A stretch of DNA of 64,000 bases from an uncultured Lachnospiraceae bacterium (GCA_949743325.1 CATJTQ010000121.1:1-64000); one strand, 5' to 3'. Shown: positions 1 to 10,503, counted from the first letter of the stretch. The notes: generated by a model from the letters alone, not told the origin. A program made the numbers and translations.

Positions 1-816
1 ATACTTCAGGAAGAGATGTCAAATGACACAGCTGCGGCAAATATAATGAAAGACAGTCTTATCAATGTATTCAATCCTGCAACTTACCATATCTCAGATC
101 TTATTTCAGAAATACAGAATGTAGAGAGTGCGCTGGACAAAACTATTTTAAAAGCTCATGATTTAAGCATACAAGCTGATAAAGCAAAAGAAAAATCATT
201 AAAAATAACTAAATCAGTAGCCATTGCAGCAGAGATAGCAAACATAACAAATGAAATAATAACAGACACATTATATAAAATAGATAAGGAGGCATTTTCA
301 AGTCCACTTATACATAATAATATTATTTTGGAAAAAACACTATTTGACAAAAAAAATAAATTACCATCTTTAAGATTCTCGTCATTAAATGATATTCAGT
401 CATTCTCCAAAGGAGGCGTAATAAGACATGACAGCGAAAACACTTTAGCAAAAGCGCTCCCTAACGGTGACGATACAATTGTATTAGCCAAAGAGGGAGA
501 GCGAATACTGACTCCCACACAGAATGAATTTTTTGAGCAACTTGCAAAACAAGCGCCTGCAATGCTTGATATGCTTAAAGCTGAGCCGCATGTTCCGCAG
601 TTTAGTGAACCGGATATCTCCTGGATGAAAAATATTGAACCGCAGAACGTTGTCGTCAAAAATAATATCGGCTCAATGGTAACCGTTAACGGAAATGTTG
701 ATAATTATGAGACAGTTAAACTTATTGACAAACGTGTAAAAAGAGCAATAGATAATCTGCAGGAGAGCGCCTACAGAGGATATCAGCGCGGAACTGGGGG
801 CAAAGTTCTGCGGTAA
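1..816 (+). CDS. Phage tail tape-measure-like protein, C-terminal part (5' end outside window)
   Basis: The frame is open from base 1, with no stop before the first ATG at 16, so the gene probably begins upstream and only its end (about 270 residues) is visible. The part from about residue 130 reads SKGGVIRHDSEN, then EGERILTPTQNEFFEQLAKQ. This resembles the C-terminal segment of Gram-positive phage tape measure proteins, where a KGG..., EGE.(I/V)LTP motif is common. Before it lies an Ala/Lys-rich helical stretch. No other tail gene is visible, so this may be the edge of a prophage or a decayed remnant. Its last 34 bases overlap the end of the convergent MATE gene. The family assignment rests on motif resemblance only. 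Confidence 0.5.
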   Translation: MLQEEMSNDTAAANIMKDSLINVFNPATYHISDLISEIQNVESALDKTILKAHDLSIQADKAKEKSLKITKSVAIAAEIANITNEIITDTLYKIDKEAFSSPLIHNNIILEKTLFDKKNKLPSLRFSSLNDIQSFSKGGVIRHDSENTLAKALPNGDDTIVLAKEGERILTPTQNEFFEQLAKQAPAMLDMLKAEPHVPQFSEPDISWMKNIEPQNVVVKNNIGSMVTVNGNVDNYETVKLIDKRVKRAIDNLQESAYRGYQRGTGGKVLR

Positions 817-2126
817 ATAAAATAACAAATAATTCCAACTAAATCTGCCAAAAACCATCCTATAGGAACCGCCCACCAAATACCATGGACTCCTATAGGT
901 GGCATGGCAGATAGTGTGTATGCCAGTAAAACACGTGTGCCAAGAGAAATAACCGTCAGTATAAGCGACATTCCAGGACGGTTAAATGCACGATATAATC
1001 CATAAAGAATAAATAACCCTCCAATTTCAAAATAAAAAACACTTATAATATGCAAATAAGTCATACCGACAGCAATAATCTCTATTTCTTCTTTATGAAT
1101 AAATAACAACAGAAGAGGTTTTGAAAATACAAATACGACCGTTGAAATAACTAATGAAAATGCAAACATAATAATTACTGCCGAACGAATACCAGCTTTA
1201 ATTCGTTTATAATTGCGTGCTCCATAATTCTGTGCAGCATAAGTTGAAAATGCATTTCCAAAATCCTGCAGAGGCATATATGCAAAAGAATCAATTTTAG
1301 TTGCCGCGGCAAAAGCAGCCATTACAACAGCCCCAAAACTGTTAACTAAACCCTGAACCATAAGAATGCCGAAATTCATCACCGACTGCTGCATACACGT
1401 GAGTATTGAAGCACTGACAATTTCCTTTACCCCGGACAGTTTAATACTCATCTCAGATCGCGAAGGAAAAAAATGCGGACATTTAATCAATGTATATAAC
1501 ATACTGCCAATACCGCAAATCCACTGTGAAATAACCGTAGCTGCCGCTGCACCTTCAACTCCCCATCCAAAAACAATAACAAAAACAAGATCCAAAATAA
1601 TATTTATAACAGATGATATTCCAAGGAAAGCAAGCGGAATGACCGAATTACCTACTGACCTAAGCAGCGATGCAAAAAAATTATATAAAAAAGTAGCCAA
1701 AACTCCAAAAAATATTACGACCAAATACCTTCTCATTATGTAATACACATCTTCAGGAACTGAAAGTAACTTTAAAATTGGGTCAATACAGACAAATATT
1801 ATTATGTTCATCAGTACAGAAAAAATTGATATAATAACAAACGCAGTCCAAATATTTTCTTTTAAATGTTTCCAGTCTCTCTCACCATAACGTATTGAGA
1901 AAACCGCGCCGCTGCCCATACACATTCCAATGAAAACAGAAGTAATAAACGTCATCAGCGCGTACGCCGAACCAACTGCGGCAAGCGCATTTTTACCAAG
2001 CACCTGACCGACAATCAACGTATCTACAACATTATATAACTGCTGCAGCAAATTTCCGCATATAAGCGGAAATGCAAAAAGCAGAATATTTTTTGTAACC
2101 GGACCTCTTGTTAAATCTAACTGCAT
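783..2126 (-). CDS. MATE family multidrug/Na+ efflux transporter
   Basis: Integral membrane protein of 447 residues with about twelve hydrophobic segments in two similar halves, as in the MATE family. The start TRGPVTKNILLFAFPLI and the QQLYNVVDTLIVG motif are characteristic of the NorM/DinF-like branch. MATE proteins export cationic drugs or metabolites in exchange for Na+ or H+; the substrate here cannot be deduced. I place the start at the ATG at 2126 because GGAAAGG lies just upstream; the ATG at 2144 would overlap that Shine-Dalgarno sequence and has none of its own. The 3' end overlaps the convergent phage-like gene by 34 bases. A palindromic repeat element lies upstream at 2190-2288. 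Confidence 0.9.
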   Translation of the reverse strand: MQLDLTRGPVTKNILLFAFPLICGNLLQQLYNVVDTLIVGQVLGKNALAAVGSAYALMTFITSVFIGMCMGSGAVFSIRYGERDWKHLKENIWTAFVIISIFSVLMNIIIFVCIDPILKLLSVPEDVYYIMRRYLVVIFFGVLATFLYNFFASLLRSVGNSVIPLAFLGISSVINIILDLVFVIVFGWGVEGAAAATVISQWICGIGSMLYTLIKCPHFFPSRSEMSIKLSGVKEIVSASILTCMQQSVMNFGILMVQGLVNSFGAVVMAAFAAATKIDSFAYMPLQDFGNAFSTYAAQNYGARNYKRIKAGIRSAVIIMFAFSLVISTVVFVFSKPLLLLFIHKEEIEIIAVGMTYLHIISVFYFEIGGLFILYGLYRAFNRPGMSLILTVISLGTRVLLAYTLSAMPPIGVHGIWWAVPIGWFLADLVGIICYFIYRRTLPPVPR

Positions 2127-2189
2127 TTTTATAATCCTTTCCATAACTGTATTCTTTAATCATATATTATCAAGTATATATAATTAAAT

Positions 2190-2288
2190 GAGGCTGTCAC
2201 AAAATAACAGCCAGACAATATAAGCTGTTTGTCAACGACAGATAACAACTTATATATTATGTCTGATACTGTTTTTGCAGCAGCCCCA
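2190..2288 (-). repeat. ~99-bp dispersed palindromic element, copy 1 (terminator-like)
   Basis: The ends GAGGCTGTCACAAAATAACAG and CTGTTTTTGCAGCAGCCCC pair imperfectly, giving a long hairpin. Read on the minus strand, the element aligns almost base for base over its whole length with 26793-26890. The shared core includes ATATAAGTTGTTAT and ACAAACA. It lies directly downstream of the ferritin-like gene on the same strand, so it may end that transcript. It may also be a small non-autonomous mobile or REP-like element. Confidence 0.7.
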
Positions 2289-2322
2289 TTTTCATCAATA
2301 GATAAATTACACTCTGATATTA

Positions 2323-2781
2323 CTATTTCATTCCATTTACCTGTTTATATTTATAAAGCATCTCTGCATGATTCTGCTCCTCAATCTGAATATCGGCAAG
2401 CAGTTTACGCAAATCAGAATCTCCTAAATTAAACACATTAGAATTGTACTCTGAAGATACCATTTTCTCAGTTCCAATACAATCTGTTGCCAGGAAACAG
2501 TCTGTTTTCTTATCTTCTGATTCCATAACTGAATTATAAACCGCCTTTGGCTGATATTCCTTACCTTCAGAATCATTGCAGTTGCATGACGGAACTTTTC
2601 CGCTCAACACCTGTCCCAAAGAATCATAATGCTTCTGCTCTTCTTTCTGAAGTCTTGAAAAAAGATTTTTTAATTCTCCGTCTTTTGCCTGCTCACTGTA
2701 CTTGCCATACTTTTCAACACAGCTCTTCTCCTGTGTCTGCAGATCTTTAATAACTGTAGTTTCTCTTTCATTCAAAATCAT
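2323..2781 (-). CDS. Ferritin-like / spore-coat-type protein
   Basis: A 152-residue, mostly helical protein with two EEQxH motifs (EEQKH near residue 47, EEQNH near 137), each at the end of a predicted long helix. Glutamates in the alternate helices suggest a four-helix ferritin-like bundle. Clostridial proteins of this kind are often annotated as CotF-like spore coat proteins or ferritin-like proteins of the rubrerythrin group. A Cys-containing loop (SCNCND) near residues 69-74 separates the two helix pairs. The start is well supported by AAGGAG seven bases before the ATG. It appears to be monocistronic. Whether it binds metal or is a coat component cannot be decided from sequence. Confidence 0.65.
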   Translation of the reverse strand: MILNERETTVIKDLQTQEKSCVEKYGKYSEQAKDGELKNLFSRLQKEEQKHYDSLGQVLSGKVPSCNCNDSEGKEYQPKAVYNSVMESEDKKTDCFLATDCIGTEKMVSSEYNSNVFNLGDSDLRKLLADIQIEEQNHAEMLYKYKQVNGMK

Positions 2782-2885
2782 AGCAATTCTCCTTACATAA
2801 AATAAATTTGATAGTTAATTTCAAAATTTATTATGCACATCTTTGAATTTTATATGCCATATATTTAATAAAATGGAAACAAAAT

Positions 2886-4136
2886 CTATGAAAATAAAAA
2901 ACCTTCAAACACATAATTGCTGACATCTATGCCTTTCTTTGTCAGACGAATTATACCTTCACTCGCTGACTCAAGCAAACCAAGTCTCTCAAAACGAGCT
3001 ATCGGCTCACTATATATTTTATAAATATCAGTCCCAAACCTATCGGCAAATTCATTTATTGATACTCCCTCTATCATGCGCAGTCCAAGAAACATAAATT
3101 CCTCCATCTGCATGTTAATATCCAGATTTTCTGTCTCATATTCTCCAAAATCATTTGTTAAATATTTATTTAAATCTCTAGTTCTGTTAAATCTTCTCAC
3201 TGTTGTGCATCGACCACTATCAATACTACAACTATTATTATTATCAACATCGACAATATGTCGACATATATACGACGACGCACCTAAACCGATACCAATA
3301 TATTCCCGGCCTCTCCAATAACCAATATTATGAACAGACTCGTAACCTTTTTTAGCATAATTAGAGATCTCATATCTATGATAACCATATCTGTTTAGAA
3401 TTTCCTCTGTCTGTTCATACATTATCCTTTCGCTCTCCTCATCCGGAAGAAAAAAAGGAGGCTTACCACTGCTCCTAAGCATATCATCTTGGGAATATCT
3501 TTCAAAAAAAGGCGTATCTTCCTCAACAATAAGACTGTATGCAGAAATATGTTCTGGATTTAATTGTGCCACAGATATTAATGTCTTTTCATATGTTTCT
3601 ATAGTCTGCATTGGAAGCGCTGACATAACATCAACATTTATATTATCAAATCCATGTCTTCTAAGCAGTTCATAACAATATACAAAATCACTGTATTTAT
3701 GAATTCTGCCAAGCAGCTCTAATTCTCTGTTATCAGCAGACTGTAATCCAAGACTAATTCTGTTAATTCCATATTCTTTCATTATTTTAACTTTATCATT
3801 ATTAAGGGTTCCAGGATTGCATTCCATTGTAATCTCAGCACCATGCCGATCCACTTTCATTTTCTGAAATATACTCTGTAAAGCATAACCCAATCGCTGC
3901 AGTTGCTTTTCAGACAGAGAAGACGGTGTACCGCCTCCTATAAAAACAGTATTTACTTCATACTGATTTAACAAATCTGCAGTCACCGTCTTATCTATAT
4001 CCTTTTCTAACGACACTATATATTTATCTATAACTTGTTTATCTGCCTGCATTGACAAAAAGTCACAGTAAGCGCATTTCTTTATACAGAATGGTATATG
4101 AATGTAAATACCAAGAGGGTGCCTTTTTTCTGTCAT
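2886..4136 (-). CDS. hemW: HemW, radical SAM heme chaperone (coproporphyrinogen III oxidase-like)
   Basis: A 416-residue radical SAM protein. The start IYIHIPFCIKKCAYCDF gives the cluster-binding CxxxCxxC as Cys17, Cys21 and Cys24, followed by FIGGGTPS, a typical HemW/HemN glycine-rich motif. The C-terminal HemN domain (about 300-416) contains a winged-helix-like end. HemW proteins lack coproporphyrinogen oxidase activity and act in heme insertion. True HemN has an extra Cys (CxxxCxxCxC), absent here, which favours HemW. The ATG at 4136 follows GGAGG by seven bases. The longer reading from 4187 runs through an intergenic repeat and is rejected. The gene lies downstream of lepA, a common order in Firmicutes. 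Confidence 0.93.
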   Translation of the reverse strand: MTEKRHPLGIYIHIPFCIKKCAYCDFLSMQADKQVIDKYIVSLEKDIDKTVTADLLNQYEVNTVFIGGGTPSSLSEKQLQRLGYALQSIFQKMKVDRHGAEITMECNPGTLNNDKVKIMKEYGINRISLGLQSADNRELELLGRIHKYSDFVYCYELLRRHGFDNINVDVMSALPMQTIETYEKTLISVAQLNPEHISAYSLIVEEDTPFFERYSQDDMLRSSGKPPFFLPDEESERIMYEQTEEILNRYGYHRYEISNYAKKGYESVHNIGYWRGREYIGIGLGASSYICRHIVDVDNNNSCSIDSGRCTTVRRFNRTRDLNKYLTNDFGEYETENLDINMQMEEFMFLGLRMIEGVSINEFADRFGTDIYKIYSEPIARFERLGLLESASEGIIRLTKKGIDVSNYVFEGFLFS

Positions 4137-4174
4137 ATTTTTTCCTCCAGTCAAAATACATTGACATATAAGAC

Positions 4175-4194
4175 AAGGTATACCCAAAGGGCAT
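4175..4194. repeat. Partial copy of hairpin repeat module (matches 57082-57101)
   Basis: A 20-base exact match to the module AAGGTATACCCAAAGGGCAT found in the repeat cluster upstream of the LtaS-like gene. The module is a small hairpin: GGTATACCC, loop AAA, then GGGCAT. Here the second arm is cut short. It lies between lepA and hemW. Confidence 0.75.
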
Positions 4195-4221
4195 GTATTA
4201 CACAGAATACACTATTATTGT

Positions 4222-6036
4222 TTACTCATCATCAAGCTTAAGCACACTCATAAATGCCTTCTGAGGTATTTCTACGCTGCCAATCTGTCTCATTCTCTTC
4301 TTTCCTTCCTTCTGTTTCTCAAGAAGCTTCCTCTTTCGCGTAATATCACCGCCATAGCATTTTGCCAATACATCTTTTCTCATCGCCTTAACAGTTTCTC
4401 TTGCAATAACTTTGCTTCCGATAGCCGCCTGAATCGGTATCTCAAAAAGATGACGTGGAATCTCATTTTTTAATTTCTCACACATCTTTCTGCCCCTGTC
4501 ATATGCAGAATCTGAAAATACTATAAATGATAGAGCATCTACCTCTTCTTTATTTATAAGGATATCAAGTTTTACAAGCTCGCTTCTCTCATATCCTTTC
4601 ATCTCATAGTCAAATGAAGCATATCCTCTGGAACGAGATTTAAGAGCGTCAAAGAAATCATATATTATTTCATTTAACGGCAGATCATATTTAATCAGCG
4701 CACGTGTTTCCTCCATATATTCCATACTTATATAAATTCCACGTCTCTCCTGACATAAATCCATTATTGAACCTATATATTCTGATGTAACCATTATCTC
4801 TGCGCTTACCATCGGTTCTTCCATATAATCAATTTCTGAAGGGTCTGGGAGATTTGAAGGATTAGTAAGCTCAATCATATCTCCATTTGTCTTATAAACT
4901 CGATATACAACTCCTGGAGCTGTCGTCACCAAATCAAGATTATACTCTCTCTCCAGTCTTTCCTGTATAATTTCTAAATGAAGAAGCCCCAAGAAACCGC
5001 ATCTAAATCCAAAGCCAAGCGCAATTGAGGTTTCCGGCTCGAACTGAAGCGCCGCATCATTAAGCTGCAATTTTTCCAATGCTTCTCTTAAATCCTGATA
5101 TTTTGCGCCATCAGCTGGATAAAGACCGCAGTAAACCATCGGATTAACTTTTTTATAACCGGGAAGAGGTTCTGCACATGGATTGTCTCTCTCTGTAACC
5201 GTATCACCAACTCTCGTATCAGCAACATTTTTAATGCTGGCAGTAATATATCCTACCATTCCCGCTGAAAGTTCATCACAAGGAAGAAACTGCCCAGCTC
5301 CGAAATAACCTACTTCAACAACTTCAAACTCTGCTTTTGTAGCCATCAGCTTTATTGCTGTACCCTTTTTTACATGACCTTCCTTTATACGACAGAATAT
5401 AATAACTCCTTTGTAGGCATCATAAACTGAATCAAATATAAGAGCTTTAAGAGGGGCGTTTCTATCTCCATTAGGAGCTGGTATTTTCTCAACTATCTGT
5501 TCTAATACTTCCTCAATATTAATACCATTTTTAGCAGAAATCTGAGGGGCATCCTGTGCCTCTATTCCAATTACATCTTCAATTTCATCTATTACTCTCT
5601 GCGGCTGTGCACTCGGAAGATCTATTTTATTTATAACTGGAAACACATCAAGGTCATGGTCAAGAGCCAGATATACATTTGCAAGAGTCTGAGCTTCAAT
5701 CCCCTGAGCCGCATCTACTACAAGAATTGCACCGTCACATGCCGCCAGACTTCTAGATACCTCATAGTTAAAATCAACATGACCTGGGGTGTCAATCAGA
5801 TTAAATATATATTCCTGCCCGTCTTTTGCCTTATATACAATTCTGACAGTCTGCGCCTTAATAGTGATTCCCCTCTCCCTCTCCAAGTCCATATTATCGA
5901 GAACTTGCGACTGCATCTCACGGCTCGTAAGCAGCCCTGTCTTCTCTATAATTCGGTCGGCAAGAGTGGATTTTCCATGATCTATATGAGCTATAATACA
6001 AAAATTTCTAATTTGCTTCTGATTAATTTCAATCAA
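4222..6036 (-). CDS. lepA: Elongation factor 4 (LepA), back-translocating ribosomal GTPase
   Basis: A 604-residue translational GTPase of the usual LepA length. G1 is AHIDHGKS (residues 16-23), the switch II/G3 motif is DTPGHVDF, and G4 is NKID. The C-terminal LepA-specific domain ends in basic [16 protein letters not shown] followed by the conserved [13 protein letters not shown]4 acts on stalled or mistranslocated ribosomes. The start codon is TTG at 6036, preceded by GGAG ten bases upstream; the next residues ([21 protein letters not shown]) fit the family. It is followed by hemW after 85 bases and lies 94 bases behind carB. Confidence 0.96.
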   Translation of the reverse strand: MIEINQKQIRNFCIIAHIDHGKSTLADRIIEKTGLLTSREMQSQVLDNMDLERERGITIKAQTVRIVYKAKDGQEYIFNLIDTPGHVDFNYEVSRSLAACDGAILVVDAAQGIEAQTLANVYLALDHDLDVFPVINKIDLPSAQPQRVIDEIEDVIGIEAQDAPQISAKNGINIEEVLEQIVEKIPAPNGDRNAPLKALIFDSVYDAYKGVIIFCRIKEGHVKKGTAIKLMATKAEFEVVEVGYFGAGQFLPCDELSAGMVGYITASIKNVADTRVGDTVTERDNPCAEPLPGYKKVNPMVYCGLYPADGAKYQDLREALEKLQLNDAALQFEPETSIALGFGFRCGFLGLLHLEIIQERLEREYNLDLVTTAPGVVYRVYKTNGDMIELTNPSNLPDPSEIDYMEEPMVSAEIMVTSEYIGSIMDLCQERRGIYISMEYMEETRALIKYDLPLNEIIYDFFDALKSRSRGYASFDYEMKGYERSELVKLDILINKEEVDALSFIVFSDSAYDRGRKMCEKLKNEIPRHLFEIPIQAAIGSKVIARETVKAMRKDVLAKCYGGDITRKRKLLEKQKEGKKRMRQIGSVEIPQKAFMSVLKLDDE

Positions 6037-6130
6037 TTCAATAAAACTCCTTTTTTACCTTTTTACATGTGCCAAGCACATTATTTAGGCATAATTCGAA
6101 AAACAACTTATATTATGTTTTAGCTTAAGG

Positions 6131-9100
6131 CTATACATTCTTTACGGTTGCAATATCTACCAAGGTCAAAGTCCTCTCAGCCGCATTTTCTAAACTTGAC
6201 AGCAGCGCATTGGCAGTATCTAAAGATGTAAACACATTTACACCTGTCTCAATAGCATTACGCCTGATAAGGAAACCATCATGACTTCTGTCATTTCCCT
6301 GACTAGGCGTATCAATAACTAAATCAATCTTATGCCCAAGAATTAAGTCCATAAGATTTGGTGATTCCTGCTCTATCTTGTTAGTCTTAACTGCATGAAC
6401 ACCATTTTCATTGAGAACTTTTGCAGTACTTTTCGTCGCATAAATTTTGTACCCTAATGCTTCAAATCTTCTTCCAATATCAACCACGTCTAGTTTATCT
6501 GAATCTTTAACAGTAATAATCATTTGTCTGTGCTTTGGAAGATTTATACCTGCTCCTAAAAATGCCTTATAGAGCGCTTCATCAAAATTCTTGGCAATTC
6601 CCAGCACCTCCCCGGTAGATTTCATTTCCGGTCCTAAATTAATATCGGCTCCCCGCAGCTTCTCAAAAGAAAATACCGGCATTTTAACTGCTATATAATC
6701 AGCCTTTGGCTGCAGTCCAGGCGTATACCCCATTCCTTTAATAGTGTTGCCTATGATTACTTTCGTCGCCAATTTTACAATAGGAATCCCGGTAACTTTG
6801 CTAATATAAGGAACTGTACGGCTTGAGCGAGGATTTACCTCAATAACATACACTTCTTCATCACAAACAATAAATTGAATATTTATAAGTCCGACAACAT
6901 GAAGACTCTTGGCAAGACGTCTTGTATACTCTACAATTACACGCTGTGTTTTCTCTGACAGAGATTGAGCCGGGTACACAGAAATACTGTCTCCCGAATG
7001 AACCCCTGCTCTCTCAATATGCTCCATTATACCAGGAATTAAAACATCCTCGCCGTCGCACACTGCATCTACTTCTATTTCTTTGCCAACTAAATACTTA
7101 TCTACAAGAATCGGATGCTCCTGTGCAATTCTATTGATAATTCCAATAAATTCATCTATATCATTATCAGAGATTGCAATCTGCATTCCCTGTCCGCCCA
7201 ACACATAAGAAGGACGCACAAGCACCGGATATCCTAACTCTGCCGCCGCCGCTTTTGCCTCTTTAGCAGTAAATACTGTATGTCCCTGAGGACGAGGGAT
7301 ACAACATTCCTCAAGTATTTTATCAAATAACTCTCTGTCTTCCGCCGCATCAACATTTTCTGCCGACGTACCAAAAATCGGAACTCCCATTTTAAGAAGA
7401 CTTTCTGTTAATTTAATAGCAGTCTGACCGCCAAACTGCACTACCGCCCCATCTGGTTTTTCAATATCGACAATATTTTGTACATCTTCCGCTGTCAGCG
7501 GCTCAAAATAAAGTTTGTCAGCAATATCAAAATCCGTACTTACTGTCTCAGGATTATTGTTCACAATAATTGTCTCAAAACCTTCTTTACTAAACGCCCA
7601 TGTACTGTGGACAGAACAATAGTCAAACTCTATTCCCTGTCCAATTCTTATTGGTCCTGAGCCTAAGACAAGCACTTTCTTCCTGTCATTTGTCAATGCC
7701 GCCTCATTCACGCTGCCAAATACTGAATAGTAATATGGTGTTGTAGCTGCGAATTCTGCAGCGCAGGTATCTACCATTTTAAATGCTGCCATAATTCCAT
7801 ATTTTCGGCGCAGATTATGAATTTCTTCCTCACTCTTTTTAGTAAGCTCAGCAATAACTTTATCAGGAAATTCAATTCTCTTTGCCTCAGCCAGCAGCTC
7901 TTTAGTAAGCGGCTGAGTCTTTAATGTCTCTTCCATCTCAACAAGAATTGCCAGCTTATCTATAAACCAATTATCTATCTTAGTAATTCTATTTATCTCA
8001 TCATATGAAGTGCCTCTGCGAATAGCCTCTGCAATAACAAAAATCCTTCTGTCATCCACACGCCTCAGTGCATCTTCCAGCTCATCGTCAGGTATATCAG
8101 AAAAGTCATATGACATAAGACTGTCAACATGCTGTTCAAGAGAACGGAGCGCCTTCATTAAAGCTCCCTCAAAATTATCACAGATACTCATAACTTCTCC
8201 GGTCGCTTTCATCTGTGTTGTCAAAGTTCTCTTTGCCTGAATAAATTTATCAAACGGCAGACGCGGTATTTTTACTACGCAATAATCAAGCGCAGGCTCA
8301 AAACTTGCATAAGTCTTTCCTGTAATAGCATTTTTAATCTCATCAAGCGTATAGCCAAGAGCAATCTTCGCCGCCACTTTAGCTATAGGATATCCCGTTG
8401 CCTTAGACGCCAATGCAGAAGATCGGCTGACACGAGGATTTACCTCTATAACACAGTACTCAAAACTATCTGGTTTCAGAGCATATTGAACATTGCATCC
8501 GCCTGTTATTCCAAGTTCATTTATAATATTAAGCGCAGAGCTTCTAAGCATTTGATATTCTTTATCTCCCAATGTCTGAGATGGAGCAACCACAATACTG
8601 TCACCAGTATGCACACCTACCGGATCTATATTTTCCATATTACAAACTGTAATACAGTTTCCGTTACTATCGCGCATTACCTCATACTCAATCTCTTTCC
8701 AACCGGCAATACATCTCTCAACAAGCACTTCTCCGACCCGGCTTAACCGCAGGCCGTTTGACAATATATCTACAAGTTCCTGCTCATTATGTGCAATACC
8801 TCCGCCGCTTCCTCCAAGCGTGTACGCCGGACGCAGTACTACAGGATAGCCGATAGTATTTGTAAATGCTATACCGTCCTCAACATTATGCACTACTGTA
8901 GAAGCGGCGCATGGCTCACCTATTTTTTCCATTGTATCTTTAAACGCCTGACGATCCTCTGCCTTAAATATCGTCTGAGCGGTTGTGCCTATCAGCCTGA
9001 CGCCATGTTTTTCAAGAAATCCAGATTCAGCCAGCTCCATTCCAAGATTCAGCCCTGCCTGACCCCCAAGTGTAGGCAAAATACTATCTGGTTTCTCTTT

Positions 9101-9337
9101 CAAAATTATCTGCTCTAAAACCTTGACTGTTAGCGGCTCAATATAAACCATATCTGCAATATCTTTATCCGTCATAATTGTAGCCGGATTGGAGTTTACA
9201 AGTACTACTGTCACGCCCTCTTCCTTTAGAGAACGGCAGGCCTGTGTTCCTGCATAGTCAAACTCTGCCGCCTGTCCAATGATAATTGGACCTGAACCAA
9301 TTACTAAAACTTTTTTTATACTGGAATCTTTTGGCAT
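6131..9337 (-). CDS. carB: Carbamoyl-phosphate synthase large subunit
   Basis: A 1068-residue protein of full length for CarB. Two homologous ATP-grasp halves are visible: the first begins KKVLVIGSGPIIIGQAAEFDYAG, the second, near residue 550, begins KKVLVLGSGPIRIGQGIEFDY. The first half makes carboxyphosphate and the second carbamoyl phosphate. The C-terminal ~140 residues form the MGS-like allosteric domain (ALGYKIYATKSTAKVL). The product feeds pyrimidine and arginine synthesis. The start ATG shares one base with the carA stop (TAATG), so the two subunits are translationally coupled. Confidence 0.98.
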   Translation of the reverse strand: MPKDSSIKKVLVIGSGPIIIGQAAEFDYAGTQACRSLKEEGVTVVLVNSNPATIMTDKDIADMVYIEPLTVKVLEQIILKEKPDSILPTLGGQAGLNLGMELAESGFLEKHGVRLIGTTAQTIFKAEDRQAFKDTMEKIGEPCAASTVVHNVEDGIAFTNTIGYPVVLRPAYTLGGSGGGIAHNEQELVDILSNGLRLSRVGEVLVERCIAGWKEIEYEVMRDSNGNCITVCNMENIDPVGVHTGDSIVVAPSQTLGDKEYQMLRSSALNIINELGITGGCNVQYALKPDSFEYCVIEVNPRVSRSSALASKATGYPIAKVAAKIALGYTLDEIKNAITGKTYASFEPALDYCVVKIPRLPFDKFIQAKRTLTTQMKATGEVMSICDNFEGALMKALRSLEQHVDSLMSYDFSDIPDDELEDALRRVDDRRIFVIAEAIRRGTSYDEINRITKIDNWFIDKLAILVEMEETLKTQPLTKELLAEAKRIEFPDKVIAELTKKSEEEIHNLRRKYGIMAAFKMVDTCAAEFAATTPYYYSVFGSVNEAALTNDRKKVLVLGSGPIRIGQGIEFDYCSVHSTWAFSKEGFETIIVNNNPETVSTDFDIADKLYFEPLTAEDVQNIVDIEKPDGAVVQFGGQTAIKLTESLLKMGVPIFGTSAENVDAAEDRELFDKILEECCIPRPQGHTVFTAKEAKAAAAELGYPVLVRPSYVLGGQGMQIAISDNDIDEFIGIINRIAQEHPILVDKYLVGKEIEVDAVCDGEDVLIPGIMEHIERAGVHSGDSISVYPAQSLSEKTQRVIVEYTRRLAKSLHVVGLINIQFIVCDEEVYVIEVNPRSSRTVPYISKVTGIPIVKLATKVIIGNTIKGMGYTPGLQPKADYIAVKMPVFSFEKLRGADINLGPEMKSTGEVLGIAKNFDEALYKAFLGAGINLPKHRQMIITVKDSDKLDVVDIGRRFEALGYKIYATKSTAKVLNENGVHAVKTNKIEQESPNLMDLILGHKIDLVIDTPSQGNDRSHDGFLIRRNAIETGVNVFTSLDTANALLSSLENAAERTLTLVDIATVKNV

Positions 9338-10425
9338 TATCTTGACACCTCCATCATCTTAATAAACTCGTCAAACAAGAACGCTGAGTCCTGTGGACCT
9401 GGACATGCTTCTGGATGAAACTGTACGGTAAAAATATTTTTATTTGTGTATGTCAGTCCCTCAATCGTACCATCATTTACATTTACAAAGCTCGCCTCCG
9501 CTACTGATGAATCGATTTTATCAATATCAACAACATAGCCATGGTTCTGTGAAGATATATATACTTTGTTCGTCCTCAAATCTTTAACTGGATGATTGCC
9601 GCCTCTGTGTCCATATTTCATTTTATGTGTATCCCCGCCTGTCGCAAGCGCCATTAACTGATGCCCCAGACAAATTGCAAAAATAGGGATATCTGTGTTA
9701 TAAAGCTTCTCAATCTCTGCAATTATTGCCGTGCATTCTTTAGGATCGCCAGGACCGTTTGAAAGCATAATTCCATCAGGATTATATTGTATAATCTCAT
9801 CGGCAGAAGTCAACGCCGGAAACACCGTAACTTCACACCCTCTGGCATTAAGCGACCTGGCAATATTTTTCTTTGCTCCAAGATCTATCAGCGCAACTTT
9901 TTTTATTAAACCTTTTTCAGATTGTCCCTCAAGTGTATATTTGCTGCTGCATGTAACCTTCTCTACTACTTTACCTGTTGTATAATTTTTTATTTTGGGA
10001 ATGATCTCATCCAGATTATAACATTCATCAGTTGTAATCATTCCGTTCATTGTTCCCTTTTCACGCAGAATTTTTGTCAATGCTCTTGTATCAATTCTGG
10101 CTATACCTGGTATATCATTTTTTTCTAAAAAGTTTTGGATGGAATTTTCACTTCGGAAATTACTTGGCATTCTTGATAACTCCCTGACAATAAACCCGTC
10201 TGGCCATGGTTTTAACGACTCCATATCCTCATAACAAACACCATAATTTCCAATAAGAGGATATGTCATTGTAACTGCTTGTCCTGCATAGGACGGATCA
10301 GTTAAAACCTCCAGATAACCGGTCATTGATGTATTAAATACGATTTCGCTGATAACTTCTCTCTGTGAACCAATGCTTATACCTTCAAAAACATTGCCGT
10401 CCTCAAGTATTAAAAAAGCTTTCAT
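9337..10425 (-). CDS. carA: Carbamoyl-phosphate synthase small (glutaminase) subunit
   Basis: A 362-residue glutamine amidotransferase subunit. The N-terminal CPSase small-chain domain (1-150, FNTSMTGYLEVLTDPSY) is followed by a class I GATase domain. The catalytic triad is Cys252 (FAICLGHQ), His337 and Glu339 (QFHPEA). It releases ammonia from glutamine and channels it to CarB. A plausible sigma-A promoter lies at 10504-10532. The transcript would have a leader of about 70 bases; I could not recognise a PyrR-binding anti-antiterminator in it. Confidence 0.97.
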   Translation of the reverse strand: MKAFLILEDGNVFEGISIGSQREVISEIVFNTSMTGYLEVLTDPSYAGQAVTMTYPLIGNYGVCYEDMESLKPWPDGFIVRELSRMPSNFRSENSIQNFLEKNDIPGIARIDTRALTKILREKGTMNGMITTDECYNLDEIIPKIKNYTTGKVVEKVTCSSKYTLEGQSEKGLIKKVALIDLGAKKNIARSLNARGCEVTVFPALTSADEIIQYNPDGIMLSNGPGDPKECTAIIAEIEKLYNTDIPIFAICLGHQLMALATGGDTHKMKYGHRGGNHPVKDLRTNKVYISSQNHGYVVDIDKIDSSVAEASFVNVNDGTIEGLTYTNKNIFTVQFHPEACPGPQDSAFLFDEFIKMMEVSR

Positions 10426-10503
10426 CCTAATTCCACCCTGTTCCTTTCTCCTATATTTCCTGATTTTGCCTGCACCTAAACTGCCTAACCCCTAATCCTC
10501 AAA

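Noticed and set aside
1366-1743. 125-codon plus-strand frame inside the MATE gene
   Set aside because: Shadow frame of a clear membrane protein gene; no ribosome binding site and no recognisable protein.
5656-6123. 155-codon plus-strand frame across the 5' end of lepA
   Set aside because: Lies opposite conserved lepA coding sequence and has no family features.
10426-10500. PyrR-type attenuator before carA
   Set aside because: I could not find the conserved PyrR-binding loop or a clear terminator/antiterminator pair.
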